The notes: generated by a model not told the origin, from the letters alone. A DNA stretch of 64,000 bases from Mycogone perniciosa (GCA_025331125.1 JAOALB010000054.1:1-64000); one strand, 5' to 3'; counted from the stretch's first letter, positions 24,100 through 39,000 are shown. Program-made: numbers and translations.

Positions 24100-27000
24100 T
24101 GTTGGTGGATGCTATAGTCGCTCAAGTTCTATGGGGGGTGAAGACTTGGATTTCTCCCATTTTTCTAGAGGGAGACGCATCTTTATATGGCCTTTGAAAG
24201 ACCTTGGGTTGAACGTGTTGTAGACAATTCCTTTGTTGTTGATGGTTGTTCACTCGTGGTGTTCCTGAGCGCCACGGCCTTTGTCACTTGACTGTACATT
24301 GATTCAGAACTTGCCTTTGCTTTGCTTCTTGACATGACGAAAATTCTATGGCACCATAATTGGGAAAATAAAACATCCATGACCAAGTCAAATACATTAT
24401 AAAACCTTAATAATGCACGCGCGCACACTGTGCTCATTGCGTCTGGTGAGGCATCCTGGAGCACAGTATGTCATACCCGTCATGAATCACATACCAAGGC
24501 GGTCAATACGATACTGTTTCCTTTTGAATGGAAAACCTATCCACTTTGAGACACTTCTTGGGGAAACAATCGAGGCAACTCTCCTGTCATAGGGTTAGGT
24601 AGGTGGTCTTGGACATGTTTACAGCTCAGGGGGAGCGCCGTGCTTGTGCTATGATGTATTTAGGGACAGGAAAGTTCCATGACAGCAACTTTTTGGAGCT
24701 GCGATGGACGTGAACACCCGAAAAACGCGATTGACCAGTCGGCCATTGAAGCAGTCGTGTCTCCAAAGCCGTTTAACAAGTTTGCATAAACGCACAATTG
24801 ATTGTCGCCAATAGGGCTACAAGATTTAGAGGCTAATTCTAGAGAAGATCAAACCCATTTGCTGCCTCTTTCGTCCAATAGTGTGCGTAGTCACTCCCAG
24901 TCATTTCTGCTGATGGCATACCCTCATGTCGGATCATATCAGCCAAGCGTAGTGGAGGTAATTACCGTTGCCCCAATGAAAAAAAAGACAAATGACTTGA
25001 GGATCTACAATGTTAGGTTTCTGACGAAAAGAATCCTTTGAAGCTTTGTTAGTGTTTGTCACTCGGAGGAGTTTGCACTTCGTACACCACTCTTGGCAAG
25101 TGGGCACGATACACACAGAGAGGAGATCTGCGGGTCGAGAATTTGAAGAAGCATTTCATGTGCACTAAAAGAAAACGCATCGTCTTCCACAAACATGATG
25201 GGATATTAATAATGGGTTGGCGATAGCACGAGGGCCGTCGCCAGTTACCATTGTGCCTGCAGGGCCACTAGATGACATCATCGATATACAACAGAACGAT
25301 GGCATACGAATTATACAAGCTAAAATTTTAAAAGAGTCATTTTTTAGTCGTTTCCATGAAGTGAAGACCGCATGTGTAATGTCAATTTGGTCAATGAGAG
25401 AAAATAGGTGGGCTTGGAAGGGCGTGCGCACACTACACATATGACACTCAGTGTTGGAGCTGCCGGAATATGAATGAATTAAAGAAATATGTGTGGATAC
25501 CTTGAATTTACTGAAATGGAACTAGATATTTGAAGATGAGAACGTATTTCTGGTGGATCTTGTATATAATGTATAGCTGACCAATTAGTTGGTCGGACAA
25601 TCCGGATCCTGTTGTATGCAACGAAGGAGGTCATCGACTACCTGCGATGAACAAAGTCAGCGAATCACGAATACCTCTACAACTTACCCCTTAAGAACCC
25701 AAAACTATGCAATAAATCCCGACCAGCAGATTGAAGCATGATAATGTTGGTAAAAGTCGAAGCAAGGCAGATCTGAGCGCTAGAAGCTAGGTCCCGATGA
25801 TCCAAAGCGAACGACTAAATCGACATTAATAGTTTAAGCTTATTTGACTAACTAGAAGATTTAGAGCTCCTAATAGTATACAGTATTCTACCGAGCTGTT
25901 CCATAACTGTGTCCCAAAACGGTCGAAGTTTGGGGATCTGACCTTGTGAAGGAAGGGACTCTCATCGGAGTTGCGACGGTAGTCCCAGTGTTCCGCATTC
26001 AAGATGCATTGGAACACTTTATTTCGTTGAAGCAGCTTCGATATACTCTGTTTTAATTATAATCCATATGTTTACTAGCTTTCCCGTCAACTAAATGCGT
26101 AGTGACCAACACCCGCGACCCCTACCAGCTCCATTGCCGTGAACCATGCGTAGATGATCAGTCTTTCTAATACAAGAAGTTCGAGAAACACTGTTATACA
26201 ACTAAAGATAATTAATGAGGAGCCGCTCTCTATTTAGTTCGCCATTGAGCCTAGAAGGGCCATCATTCATGAAGTCGACGACTGCTACAGGCGAAGGGCT
26301 CTTTCATCGCCTATCCTGACTCAACAGCTCCAGAGCTCCTGACTTCTCGACCTTATTCGGAAATAAATATAAGAAATTAAATTAAAAAGATTCCCTCAAA
26401 AAAATCCACAAAGTAACTTGATGGGCTTTCTTCGTATATAGAGGCTCGTCTTGAAAATCTCGACAAATTGGTTACGTGAGCAGATCATGCTGCATCGTGA
26501 CACGGCCGCAAAACTCCAACCTCTCTTGCACGAGGCTCTCCGGAGATAATTATCTTGAGAGTCTACCCTTTTCTGACAGCGCTGTGGATAATAAATGACA
26601 AGATCGATCATTGAGTTTGTGATTAGAGGTCGTGTTAGTGTATTGGCATGGCCACCCCAACAAGAAAATCCGCACTTTTCTCGCGGGCTTCGCCCACTGT
26701 TCGTTACATCGGCTGATCTAGATACTGAAGAACGAAGATGATGCAGAGTAGTCCCACACACAGCTGGATCTCAATGCACTAACGACTTTCGCGATTACTT
26801 CACTGCCATTTACTTGCATTTTCCCTCTCACCGCAGTCCTCCGACAGTTGGCATACTTTGTCAGGCGAGAGTTTCTTACTGCATCTCAGATGTCATGCCC
26901 TATCGCCATTCATCGATGGAACCCCCACCGTGAGCTGAGACTACAGGGCACAGATCCTTTTGCTGTCTTGCTCTTTTTGCGCTTTGTTCTTTGTTGCACG

Positions 27001-27616
27001 TTAGTGAGTCATGAGATCATCTGTGCATCTTGAATTTATCCGGCATGTATGAGCTATCATAACGACTTGATGATTTAGTGTGCAGATGATCGGCAAACAC
27101 CGCTTTTCTCACATAATACAACAGAAGATCATCCATCTGATTCCTTAAGTCAGCACCCTATTCATGGTTCAATCGTTCCTTCATGAGAGGAACTGAATAA
27201 TATGACATTAATCCACCTTGTCACTGGCTTCAGGATAATACATCATTATACTGGTAAAGCTTGCATCTGTCCCATGTATGATCTTCGTGCAGCCAATAGC
27301 TTGAGAGCCATTTACTCGTGCATGTACTTCGTATGTAGTAGTAGTAGAATATCCCCACAGCATCCACCCATCCACAGTGGTATGTATTTTTGACTCATCT
27401 GTGACCGCATGTAGCATTTTGCATGTCAATGCTCCATTCTGTCCCCATTCGGGAGCTGTGGGACTTCTGAAACAAATTCCACGTGTGGAACTAGGGGCAG
27501 ACCTAACCTCCATGGCAGCGCAATATACGTAGTAAGACGAGTTTCATTTCCAATCATCCTTGATTTCTTCCAGAATCTCAGGGTGGCCTACCCTATCTCC
27601 AAAAATCACATTTTAT
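24100..27616. other. intergenic, only weak open frames
   Basis: I find no gene I can defend. Open frames at 24,183-24,464 (-) and 25,217-25,444 (+) have protein-like composition but no recognisable motif, start context or exon partner. One TACTTCGTA motif lies near 27,325. The sequence stays of ordinary composition up to the LINE insertion point at 27,617. Confidence 0.4.
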
Positions 27617-27631
27617 GGTCACCCAGACAGC
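27617..27631. repeat. LINE target-site duplication, left
   Basis: GGTCACCCAGACAGC matches GGTTACCCAGACAGC at 51,899-51,913 with one C/T difference. It sits immediately before the LINE 5' UTR. Confidence 0.85.
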
Positions 27632-27727
27632 AACTTCCCTCCTACAACACCAGGTCTTGGCACCTCGTGTTAACGTTTTCGCACGCAACACCACCAAACC
27701 ACTAACAGCATCAAACCTCTGCTCGCG

Positions 27728-29270
27728 ATGGCCTCAGAGCCCGCGAGCAGCGGTCCCTTTAACCTAGGGGAGCGTACGCCTAGGATACAACAAGAGGCAA
27801 GGAACACTATTCTTGCTGGAGCAGAGATAGATCTCTGCACTAACGCTATTACTATTAAGCCCGGCCTATCGCTAAGGGAAGGTTAGTATATCGAAATATA
27901 CTCCAGCTCAGAGCCTAACACTAATAGCAACTTTAGCTCCTCAGCACCTAGTCCTCCAAGCTTACCCCTAATCTCTTTCACGCAACTAAATACTAGAATT
28001 AATGCTTTTAAAGCTTTAAAAAGTATCGAGGCTAATAGCCAGGCCCTCCTTAAAGATTAAATAGCAGTTCTTTATATAGTCTGCAGAGCATTTAATAACG
28101 CTATATCTTAATTCCTAATAGGCAGAAAATATAATATCGCTATCCAGATAACTTAAAGTATTATTAACTTTTTTAGTAATAATAATATAGTAATTAAATT
28201 ACAGCTAAACGCTTTTAAAAACTTTTATACTAGTAAACTGCGCGCTAGGCTCCCCTTAAACGCATTACATTTTACCTAAATATATACTGCAATAATAACC
28301 AGAATGCATTAAACTAGAATCCCTTTCACTAGTATTAAAGAGGACCTATAAGTCTTTATTAAGCTAAATCCAGGATTAGCTGTATAGAAATATAAAGTAT
28401 ACTATATCCGCTTACTAATTGCAGGGATTACCCAGCAAAGACTTAACACTATCCCTTAAATATTATTAATAAAGATTAAATAGTTAATAACTGTAGTTAA
28501 TTAAAAGATTAAATAAAAGCTTTTTAATAAAGAGAATAAGATTAGCGCCTGCTTTAGCGCTATAAAGGTTGAGGCAGCTTAATAATAGTTTATATATATA
28601 ATTCTAAGCTGCTTAAAAAGGAGTTTAAGCTCTTTTAATAATATAGAGGTAAATTACTTTAAAGCTGCTAAGCTAGAAGTAAAAATAGAGACTAGCTAAG
28701 ACTTAATTAATATTTAATTTTTAAAGTAACTATATTAAAACTAGTAAAGGAAGATAGTTTTACTTTTATTCTTTAAACCAGTTAATAAAAAGTTTACTCT
28801 CTTTAATTTAAGCAGTATAGTAAAACTAATATAAAAGACTACCCTTTTATTATAATATAAAAACTGCTAGGATTTCTACCTTTAGTAAATATATTAAAGG
28901 AACTTTAAATACTGCCTTTATAGTAGCTTTAAATATAAAATGTAAGTCTATTTAATAAATATTTAATATATTAACTATTTAAGGCTATATAAGGCTATAT
29001 ATAAACTATACTTAGCTAAACCTTTCTATAGCTATAAAAAGCTAATATACTTTTTAATCGCGAAACTATAAAAGGTTTATTAATAGGGAGTAAAAGTATT
29101 TTAATAAACTTACCCTATAGCCCCTATACCTTTAAATACTGCCTAGAATATAATAATTACTGCCCCCCTTTTATCTTTATATATAGCAGTAGCAGAGAAA
29201 CTTTTATAGTTTTAAGTATAGGGAAAAAGACTATATTAAAAGACAGTAATTTAAAGATCCTTTAATAAAT
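27728..29270 (+). pseudogene. LINE ORF1 (gag-like), broken by stops
   Basis: This is the first ORF of the Tad-like LINE, encoding the nucleic-acid-binding protein that coats the element RNA. It starts at ATG 27,728 (MASEPASSGPFNLGERTP). The frame is clean for 52 codons and then meets TAG at 27,884, followed by many more TAG/TAA codons. Past the stops the frame stays readable for long stretches. A zinc-knuckle-like stretch with spaced Cys residues survives at about 28,855-28,960, as usual for Tad ORF1. The 5' ~350 bases keep a higher GC content than the rest, perhaps because RIP tapers near the edge. Confidence 0.7.
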
Positions 29271-29380
29271 CCTAAAAAACTTAACTAAAACCTAAAAAAC
29301 AGGAAATCTTAAAGAATATTTTAGGTTAATATTAGTAAATTAAAGCTAATATATAATACTGCCTTTACCTTTATAGTTTA
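29271..29380 (+). pseudogene. LINE ORF2, 5' stub (endonuclease start)
   Basis: The last bases before the Gypsy LTR read in frame as the beginning of an APE-type endonuclease (..NTAFTFIVY). The same domain resumes at 47,980 beyond the insertion with VxYKEFxTF, equivalent to the family's CIQEPW region. Confidence 0.6.
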
Positions 29381-29768
29381 TTAAGGGGGAATCGGCGCTC
29401 TAAATATATATATACACTAACAATAACCGGAATAGAGCGCGGGAACCGCGCTCTTAATAGAACGATAAAGCTGTAATTAAATAATATAAAGACTAAAAGA
29501 TACTGTAAATTATTTAATTATAATGTCTGCAGTTAAAAGCAACTAACAGTTACCTCTTTACGCCTTAACGGCTATAAAAATACAAGTAGGGGTAATATAT
29601 TAAAGGAGAATGCAGGTTAGTTATTATTAAACTAAATTTATTTATTTATCTTTATAGTCTTATACCTCTTTAATTTAATAGTTGTTTAAATAAATAATTA
29701 ACTTTATTTAAGTAAGCTAGTAAAAAGGACTGTAAATATATTAAATATATTAGTTACCTTTAATAAAA
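29381..29768 (-). repeat. family-E Gypsy LTR (full element, left / 3')
   Basis: 388 bp starting TTAAGGGGGAATCGGCGC. It aligns throughout with 9,710-10,100 and with the split right LTR. The reassembled right LTR is 387 bp. Confidence 0.85.
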
Positions 29769-32700
29769 CCCTCCCTATAAGTATTTGCAAATAAAAAGAG
29801 CAAATTTTAATAAAACGCTTATTTAGCTAAACCTCCTAGTATTAATATTATAATTTTTTAAAGTAAATATTAATAATATAAAGAAATAATAAAATAAATG
29901 TATTATAAAGAAAAGAAAAAAAAAATTACTACTATATATACTAACAATATCTTTATATTCAATTTATATTAAATTATTCTCTTTATATTAAAAACCGCTA
30001 TAATTGAATAGTTTTATTTTAGTAATTTATATTTATTACTAGACATTTTAAACTGCTATCCGCTTATTTTATATTAGTTATTTTATTGCTTAAATAAATA
30101 TATAGATTTACTCTTAGATATTATTTTAAGCCGATTTATCTATTAATCTTAATAAAGTTAAACTATAGTATATATTTAAGGCTATAATTCTTTGAATTTA
30201 AGGATATTAAGGGATCCTTTTTCCTATTACTACTATAAAAGCCACTATTATAGCTTATCCTTTTTCGCTTAGTTTTATAAACCTTTTTTTATTTTTTTTT
30301 ATTGCCCTTTAATTAAGCTCTGCAGTTACTTTTAAAACTCTTTCCTTTTTTAAATCTTAATTATTCTTTAATTTATTAAAGGAACTGTTATTTTTTTTAA
30401 AAGAAGTTAAATCCTCCTTTAAACTCTCTATATCCTTTAATAGTGCCAGTATAGTAGGCAAAGGTCCTATAGGTTATAGCATTACTAAAAAACATATAGA
30501 TTTACTTTTAATTATTAATTCTACTATTGCCTTTATTATAAACGCCGCTTAAATAGCTAGGCTAATAGTATTATTTTATTTCTTTACTACTAGTATAGTT
30601 TATAAGGCTAAAGAGAATACTTTTTTTTTTCTTGGCTGTAGCTAGCTTAGTTATATAGTAGCAGGCATAGTTAAAGTTAAGGGTTAAATCCTAGAAGTTA
30701 ACTATAAATATTATATCCTAGTTTATTTATATATTACTAAAAGAATAAATAATTGCTGGGAAAAGCTGTTATTATAGTAAATTAAATAATTCTCTTTTAT
30801 AAAGTTATTTACTAGCACTTTAAAATCCGCTAAACATTATTTACCGATCTTTATTATATTCCTCTTATAAGTTATCTTTAAAGGTATTTATTAGCTTTAG
30901 TTAAGCTTAATTAAATAGTATTTAAGCGAAAAAGGCAGGATATCTTTTATCTTTAATTTAAAGTCTATAACTATAAGTTTATTTACAGCTATTATTTAAT
31001 ATAAAATCTAAACTATATTTATATAGCTTTTAGTAGAGCTCCTAGGGTATAGGTATTAGCATTAATCTTAAAGTAAAAGTTTAAACCTTTCTAGGTTAAT
31101 TGTCCTATATTTTCTAAAGCTAAAGGAGATTAAGACTCTGCTTAAAGGTTTTGCCAGTCAATTTAACTTAATACTAATAAATCTTTAAAGTATTTATTAA
31201 ATCTAAAACAGGCTTAGGTAGCTGCACTTATTAAACTTAGGTTATTCTATATATAGAATTATATAAAAGTTAAATAAATAAAGGAATCTGGCTTTTTTAA
31301 GTATATAGGCCTATAAGTTAAGGAATTGTTATATATCGCGTTTATAGTTATCCCTATTAAAGTTAAAGTAATAAAGGTACTTTTATTTATTAAAAATATA
31401 AATATATTAATATTAAAGAAAATAAATAAACCTTATAAAGATTTATCTTTTTTCTATAAAGTTCTAAAAGTGCTATAGTTTATTAAAGATTTTAAAAGCT
31501 TAAAATATTATTTAATTAAAAGCAGCTGCGCCTTTAAATGCATTTTAAAGTATTAAAATCTTTATTTAGGCAGCTTTTACTATTAGTAGTCCTTTTATTA
31601 TTATATAAAGTATTGCATTTAAGTTAAAGTTTACTGCCTAGTTGTTATAGGAAAGGTTATATAAGAAATTATAAATATTAATAATATAAAAAGGCTATAT
31701 AGGTTCTTTAATATTTAATATTTATAAAAGTTTATTATAGTATAAAGTACTGTTAATAAATAATTTATTAACAGGTAACTATAAATAGCTGTTAATATAG
31801 TAGTTAAATTAAAGGTAGATTTATATTAGTTAATAGCTATACTAGCTTACTAGTAAGCTATTAGTAAAGCTTCACTCTTTTAGCTTAAAAAAATCGCTAG
31901 CGCAGTTAAAGAATATTTAGCTAATATAGCAGGGAAATAGAGTTTTTAATTTACTTTTTATAAATTAAAAAAATAAAGTAAAAGAGTATAAGTCTTTTTT
32001 TAAGTAAAATATTATAATAAAAAAAAAGGGGGTTAAATAAAATTAAATAGTTATAAAATAAAATTTAAGTTAAAGGTAATATTTAAGCTAATATAAAATA
32101 GATTTTTAATAAATAAAAGAGAAAAAAAAGAAAAGAGTATAGTATTACTTTTTTATTTTTTTATAAGCGCAGGTATATAATTTAATATATAAAGTAATTT
32201 TCTTTATTATATATAAATTACTACTCCTTTAAAGTAACCTTTTATACCTTATTTACCTTTTTTTTATTTTCTTTTTATTTCTTTTTTACTCTCTTTTCCT
32301 TTTTTTTATCCTATTATTTAATTATAAAAAATCCTATTAAAAAAGGCTATTATTAATTACTTAATATAGCCGACTTTATTAATATATTTATTACTAGTAA
32401 AAAGACTTTTAGGGAGATTTTTTTATTTTAAAAGGGTTAAACTTAGCTTTACTTTCCTATTTAACTGTTTACTTTAAATAAAGCTTTAGTAAATAGGTAT
32501 TATTTAATTAATATCTTTACTTTAACTCTCTTTAAATTTAAAAGTATTTTATTATTTAGATTATTAGTAGTGTAAATATTGGTTAGTTAAACCTGCTAAT
32601 CTATTTAAAAGTTGCCTTTTCCCTTTTATTTAAATTGTCTTTATCTTTATTATCCTTTATAAAAGGTTATACTTTTAAAGAATACTTTTAGCGTTACGCC

Positions 32701-33700
32701 TTTAAAGGTTTTTAATCTTATCTTTAAAATATTATATATACTATTAAAAGAAAAATACTTAAGCCAGTCTATATCCTAGCAGAGATTTTATATATTTATA
32801 GGTAGTTCTTTTATACTCTTTTTAAGCGGATAAAGTATATTAAAGCCTTATTTATATTATTTTATAGGCAGTATAATCCCTGGTTTTATTAAAGGTGCCT
32901 TTAGATTTAGTCTATTACTATTATAGCTGCTAAAAAGTATATCCTATTTCTTTTTTATAACTGCATCTTTATTTTAAGTTTCCAGTAAAAAGACTATTTA
33001 AATTACTTTTAATTAAAGGCCTTTTTATATACTTAGCAATATCTTTTTAGCTATTAGCTTTAATAAAGTAACTAAAATATAGCTATTACTTTTCTTAAAA
33101 GAAATTAAGTATTTTCTTTTATTAAGCTAGTTATCTTTAATTATTTTAATCCTTTAATAGCCTTTTATTTTATAAAAGACTTCCTTTATTTTATTAAAAA
33201 TAAAAAATAAAGAGTTAGGCAATTTAGTAGGTTTAAAAACTTATTTTAGCCTCTACTATTAAAGTAAAAGGTTAATATAAGTAAAGTAGTTAATAAACTA
33301 TTTAATCTTACAGTTTCTTTTTATAGTATAATTAAGTTATACTTTTTATAGGCAAGGCACTAGACTTTAATTTAACAGTTATCTTTTTCCTTTTAAAAAC
33401 AATACCTAGTAATTATTTTTAAAAATATTATCTTTTACTCCCGCTTATATATCCTTTATATAAACGTAATTATTTTAATTTATTTTATTTATTTTAAGAA
33501 TTGCTACTTTAAAGTATTATAAAGGACTGCGTTTTAGTTAATATATCTCCTCCTCCTTTAATCTGCAAATATATATCCTGGTTTTCGGCCAGATTATTTA
33601 ATTTAATAACCTATATACCCTTTTAGCAGTTAAAGGGTTACTATAATATTCGCTAAGTTTTTAACTATTAATAATCTTAATTATACCTCTATTAACTACT
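29769..33700 (-). other. post-pol extra region of Gypsy family E
   Basis: About 3.9 kb lie between the integrase end and the 3' LTR. It is also present in the deleted copy at 10,100-13,860, so it belongs to the element. On the minus strand long stretches read as protein when TAG/TAA are treated as mutated W/Q codons, for example a DIDWLKYFSFNSIYNILK block at about 32,735-32,790. I recognise no envelope, chromodomain or other known product. It may be an extra ORF or a captured gene; RIP prevents a firm reading. Confidence 0.45.
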
Positions 33701-36700
33701 TTATCTTTAAATATATTATTGCCTATCTTTAAGCTTTTATTTATATTGGTTTCTTTATTATCTTTAGCTATCTATTAGCTAAATTTATCTTTTATAAACT
33801 TTTTTAAATATTCCTTTAAATAGGTTTTATTAAGTAGAATCCTATTTAATGTTTTTAGCCTATAAGCTTCTATTATTCTTGCTTAAAACTTAATTTTAAA
33901 TAGTTTTAGCTAATATATCTTTAACTTTGCGTCTTTTAATAAATCCCTTTAGCGTTTTATATTATAAAGTAGGATAAAGTTATTAAAGAGGAGAGGCTTA
34001 ATTGCTTTTTATAGAAAGTATTAATTATTAGCGTTTATCCTTTTAGCTAATATTTAATAAAATACTATTACTTTTTTTTAGGCTATTTTTATATTTTCCT
34101 TTTTTCTTTTTAAAATATAGATATGTACTATTAATTAATCTTTTATTATATAAAATTTATTTTAATTAATTAGCTGCTAGGTAAGCAGTTTTACTTTTAA
34201 AGGGAAAATCAGTTTTTAGCTAAATTATAGGTAGAATATAAAGTATTTTATTAAGCCTTTTATAGTATATCTATTAGCTATAATTGCTTTATTTAGATTT
34301 TGGAATTACTTTTTATTGCGTTTAGCTATTTTTGCTAGTATTAATATTAAACTTTAATAACTAACCTCTATAAAGGCATTAACTTTAAAGTTATATATTA
34401 ATATCTAGACAATCTTAATATTTAGATTAATTAATATTTATAAGAGTATTTTCTTTATTTTAAGTCCTTTATTTATAATAGCTTAAATTATTATACTAAA
34501 TCAGTACATTTATTTAAAAATAAACTTTATTACTATTATAGATAATAAAGTTAATATAAGTTTTACTTTTATTTATTTATAGAAATTATATCTTCTTTTA
34601 GATAAATAGATATATTTATAGTCGCTTAAAATATATTAAATATTAAAATAAACTTTCTCTATAAGTTTAGTTAATTTTATTACTATAGCTGGTTTTTTAA
34701 GGCAGTATAAGTTAAAGCTTTAATATTAAGGGTATAATATAATAGCTTTATATATATTATTCTATATTTATAGCTACTAGTATTTTTCTTTTAAAAATTA
34801 AAAAGTTATTTTTTATTTTTTATAACCTATTTCTATATAGTATTATTAAATAGCTGTTTTCTTTATAATTAAAGTATTAAGGATAAATGCAGGCTAGTAG
34901 TAGTATTTTATTAGTTTAGCCTATAACCTTTTATCTTTTATATAAAACCTTTTTGCCTTATTTTTTAATCATTAAAAATCTATAGCTAAAAGATTAAATA
35001 GTCTTTATAATATTTAAAGGTATTGCGCAATTTACTAGGATTTTTCGCTATACTTTTTTCCTAGTAGAGTAAACGAAATTATACTTAAATATATATCTAT
35101 AAAATCTTTTAAGTCCCTTTTTTTCTAGGCTTTAGCTTTATTTGCAGCAGTTACTGGTTTATAGGATAAAGTATCTGCTATAGCGTTCTTTTTCCTTAAG
35201 ATAGCTTTAGCTGTAAAGTTAAAAAAGAGGATATAGCTAATCTATTAGGTTATATACCCAGCACGGATATTATTAATCCTACTATTTATTTAATTAATAA
35301 CTACCTTAGCATTTATCTTTAATGTAAATAAAAGTTTATAAATATAAGTATATAGCCTTTTAAAGGCTTAAAGTAAAGCTTTACACTCCTTTTTTATAGT
35401 ATTATACTTTATTTCTAATAAAAGCTAATACTTGCTTTTATACTGGATTAAGTGTTTTTTCCCTTTTATAATTTATATTAAAACTGCCCCCTAGTTTATT
35501 ATATTAGCATTAACTATTAACATTACTTCCCTATATCCTTTATTTATATTTAGTATTATTAATACTAAAGTAGAGGTAATAAATTCTTTAAGTTTATTTA
35601 TAGTTTACTACTACTCTTTAATTTATTTTTAAAGGGCATTTTTCTTTAATAGATTAATTAAAGGCTTTATAATTTAGGTAAAGTGTTTAATTTGGTATCT
35701 ATAATAGTTAACTAGACTAAAAAAGGATTAAACTTTATTAATAGTTTTATAATTCTTTTATTCTTTAATTTTAATAATTTTCCTAGTTATTAATTACTGT
35801 CCCTTTATACTATATAAATATCCTATTAATTTAGTTAATTTTTAATAAAAGATTAATTTTACTGTTAAAATAGTGTATTCTGATAGTTTAGTATTAATAA
35901 AGGTTTTATCTAGATTCTAGAGGTGCTTTAAAATATAGCGTTAAGCCCTAAGCATTACTTTTTTATTATTATATATAGATTTTAACCTTTATACTGCAAT
36001 ATTATTTAAAAATAGTTAATATACTATAAATATAAAATTAAATAGTATTTATAAAATAATATATTAGAATTATATTATTAAATTTATAGCATTTATTAAA
36101 AGGGTATAGTATTTTAAAAGGCTAATAGGGCTTATAAATATAATTATATTTTAACTTTTTTTATTAAAAGGGATTTAATTATATTTTAAGAAAAAGTTTA
36201 GTAATAATAGTATTATATAGCCTGTAAAATCCTCGCTAAATTAGTCGGCGCTTAAAGGAATAAAGGCATCTTTAATAGTTACTTTATTTATTTATATAAT
36301 AGAATTAATAAGGCAAAGCCTGCTGTTTTTCTTTTATATTAAAAAAAACAGGTTCCTGTATAGCTTATAGCTTTTTTCTAAAAGGCCTTTTTTAACATAG
36401 ACTTACAGTAGGTCGACTACCTTTTTTTTTATCCCTTTAGGAATCGGGATACTGCTACTTTGCCAGGCATTATATTCTACTATATAAATAGTTTATAATA
36501 GGGCGATTTTAAGATTTAGCTTTCTATATTTTATAAAATCTTAAAAAAGTGCTATTTCCCTGTTTTTTAAGATCTATATTAAGATTGCGGTTTTTTATAT
36601 TATTAGTTTCCCTTTTACTATTTTCAGGATTGCAGCTAGTTAGTCTAGTATAAGCCTTAACCTAGTTTTAATAAATAAAAATTTTAAAGTAATATAGTTA

Positions 36701-39000
36701 GTAAAAAAAGTATTAAAGTTTAAGTTATCTTTTACTTTATCCTATTTCTTTTATTTTTAATAAAGACTTTTAATAAAGATAAAACTATTAAATAGCGCAT
36801 TATTTACTAAGTAGATTTTTATATTTTTCTTTTTATATATAATATTAGTTTTAATTTTTTTATATTTTTATACTCTCTTTTAAAAAATTCTCTTTTAATT
36901 TTCTATTTCTTTAAACTTTTACATTGTCTTTTTTATTACTTTTATTTAATGTTTTAGATTATTAGTTAATATTAGTTAAATTAAATCCTCTTTAGCTTAC
37001 TTTAATAATTAATATAAAACCTCCTCTTTAAAAGTAAATTAAAGTATTTTTAAGCTTTTTTTTATTTTATTAACTTTATATTTAATTATAAAGTTAATAT
37101 TTATTTTAGCTTTAAATTATATAATACCTTTAATTTATATTTTTAATAGATAACTTTTATAGTTCAAGTAATAATTTAAATATTTCTTATTTTGCATTTT
37201 ATATATAAATCCTTATTCTTTAATATATAATTAAATATTAGCCGCGCAATTTAAATAAACAGTATTTTAAAGATAAAAGGCATTAAGACTTTATTTAATA
37301 TAATATAAAATCTTACTGCTATTTATATATTACTTATATATACTTAAATAATAGTTTCTTAAATTATATTTACTTATTTATTATTAAATATAATATTAAC
37401 TGCTTAATAAAGGTATACCTTTAAACTATATTTTACAGCTAACTAATTAAAAATAATATTTCCTTTTAACTTTAAGTCCATAAATACTTTAATAAATATA
37501 TTATTAAGCTGTTTTAATTATATTTATATTTAAAGTAAATCTTGCAAGTATTTAAAGATCCTTTTTATTTAAACTATATTAATTTAAGCTATTAACCTTT
37601 ATTTTTAATTTATTTTATAGTTAATAGTAATATTTAATTACTTTAACTTATAAAAGTATACTTTTAATAATAGTAAAGTATTAAGGTTTTCGAGATTAAT
37701 TAATTCTTTATTTAAAAATCCTTTTATTTATAGGGATTAGAAAGGCGCAGCTTTAAAATATTAATTTTATAATAACTAAATAGTCTATATAATTAAGTTT
37801 ATATATATAGCTATTATATTTAATTTCTTTAATAGTTTTTCTTTTAAAGGGTATTTATAGGTAAAAAAAGATATTATTTAATATAAGACAGGTTTAGATA
37901 CAGTTAAGTTAATTTTCCTATCAAACTATATTTCAGCAATTCTTTATAATTTTATAAACAAGTCTGCTTTTAAAGTATTCGCGAGTTCTAAAATAGCATT
38001 TAAAAGAGTGCTAGTCTTAAGTTTAATTGCATTATTTAGAATTACAGTTTAGATTAGCATTTTAGCTTACTCTGCTTTTAATAATTCCTTTTTATTTTTA
38101 ATTTTTACTATTTTATTATCTTTACTGCATTATAGTTTAAATAGTATAGTCTTTAAAATTACAAGTATAAGGTTTAAATGCAGTTACTTTTTCTTAATTA
38201 GCTGCTTTAATTAAAGCAGTAATAATTCCTCTTTAACTTATTTATTTACTTTATTAATTATTTAAATACACTTTTAGTCTTTATTAACTATAAGGTTAGT
38301 AAAGAAAGTCGGATTAAATAATTCTGCAGTTAAGCAGTCTTAATTATATTTATCTAGGTAGTTTTTAAAGGAATTTATTTTAGCTAGGTTTATAGAGATA
38401 CTTTTAGCCCTTTTTATACCTATACTATTTTATTTACTATTAATTATTTAATTTTTGCCTATAAAGTATATAATATTTATTATTAGTCTTTTTATAAAGA
38501 TTATATTTAACTTTTATAGTAATTTAATTTTAAATATCTCCCTATATTTTATTTCTTTATAAACTATATTAAAGAGTTTAATTTTATAATAGTTTACCTT
38601 TTAATTAAAGAAGCTAAGTTTTATTTTTTTTGCAAGTAATAGGCTTAGTAAAACTTTATTTTAAGCTTTAAATAATTCTATTTAAAGCGCTAGTATTTTT
38701 TATATATAAATTCTAATAATTATAATTACTGTAATAAATTAAACTAAAACTAAGATTTTCTATAGGCTTATTTAAACTATTTTTACCTTTAAGTTATATA
38801 TTATAAACTTATAGCCTTTATTATAGGCTAGCTTAATATAATTTTAAAGGAAATAGCTTTTATCTATATAATACTAATAATATTTTATATTTACAGCTGC
38901 CTTTAAGTAATAGTAAAGGAAAAAGTTAAATATATTATTATATAAAGGGTCTATTATATTAATATTATTAATAGCAATTATTAATATAAAAAGTTTTTAT
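33700..39000 (-). pseudogene. family-E Gypsy pol, RIP-degenerate
   Basis: The remains of a pol polyprotein: reverse transcriptase, RNase H and integrase. The stretch 37,990-34,140 aligns with the plus-strand fragment at 78-3,945, and the RT and RNase H blocks are recognisable in both. The integrase C-terminal part continues to about 33,850 with a GPFRIKFQAG-like stretch, the GPF module typical of Gypsy integrases. No frame survives intact. Nearly all stops are TAG/TAA at W or Q positions. Confidence 0.7.
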
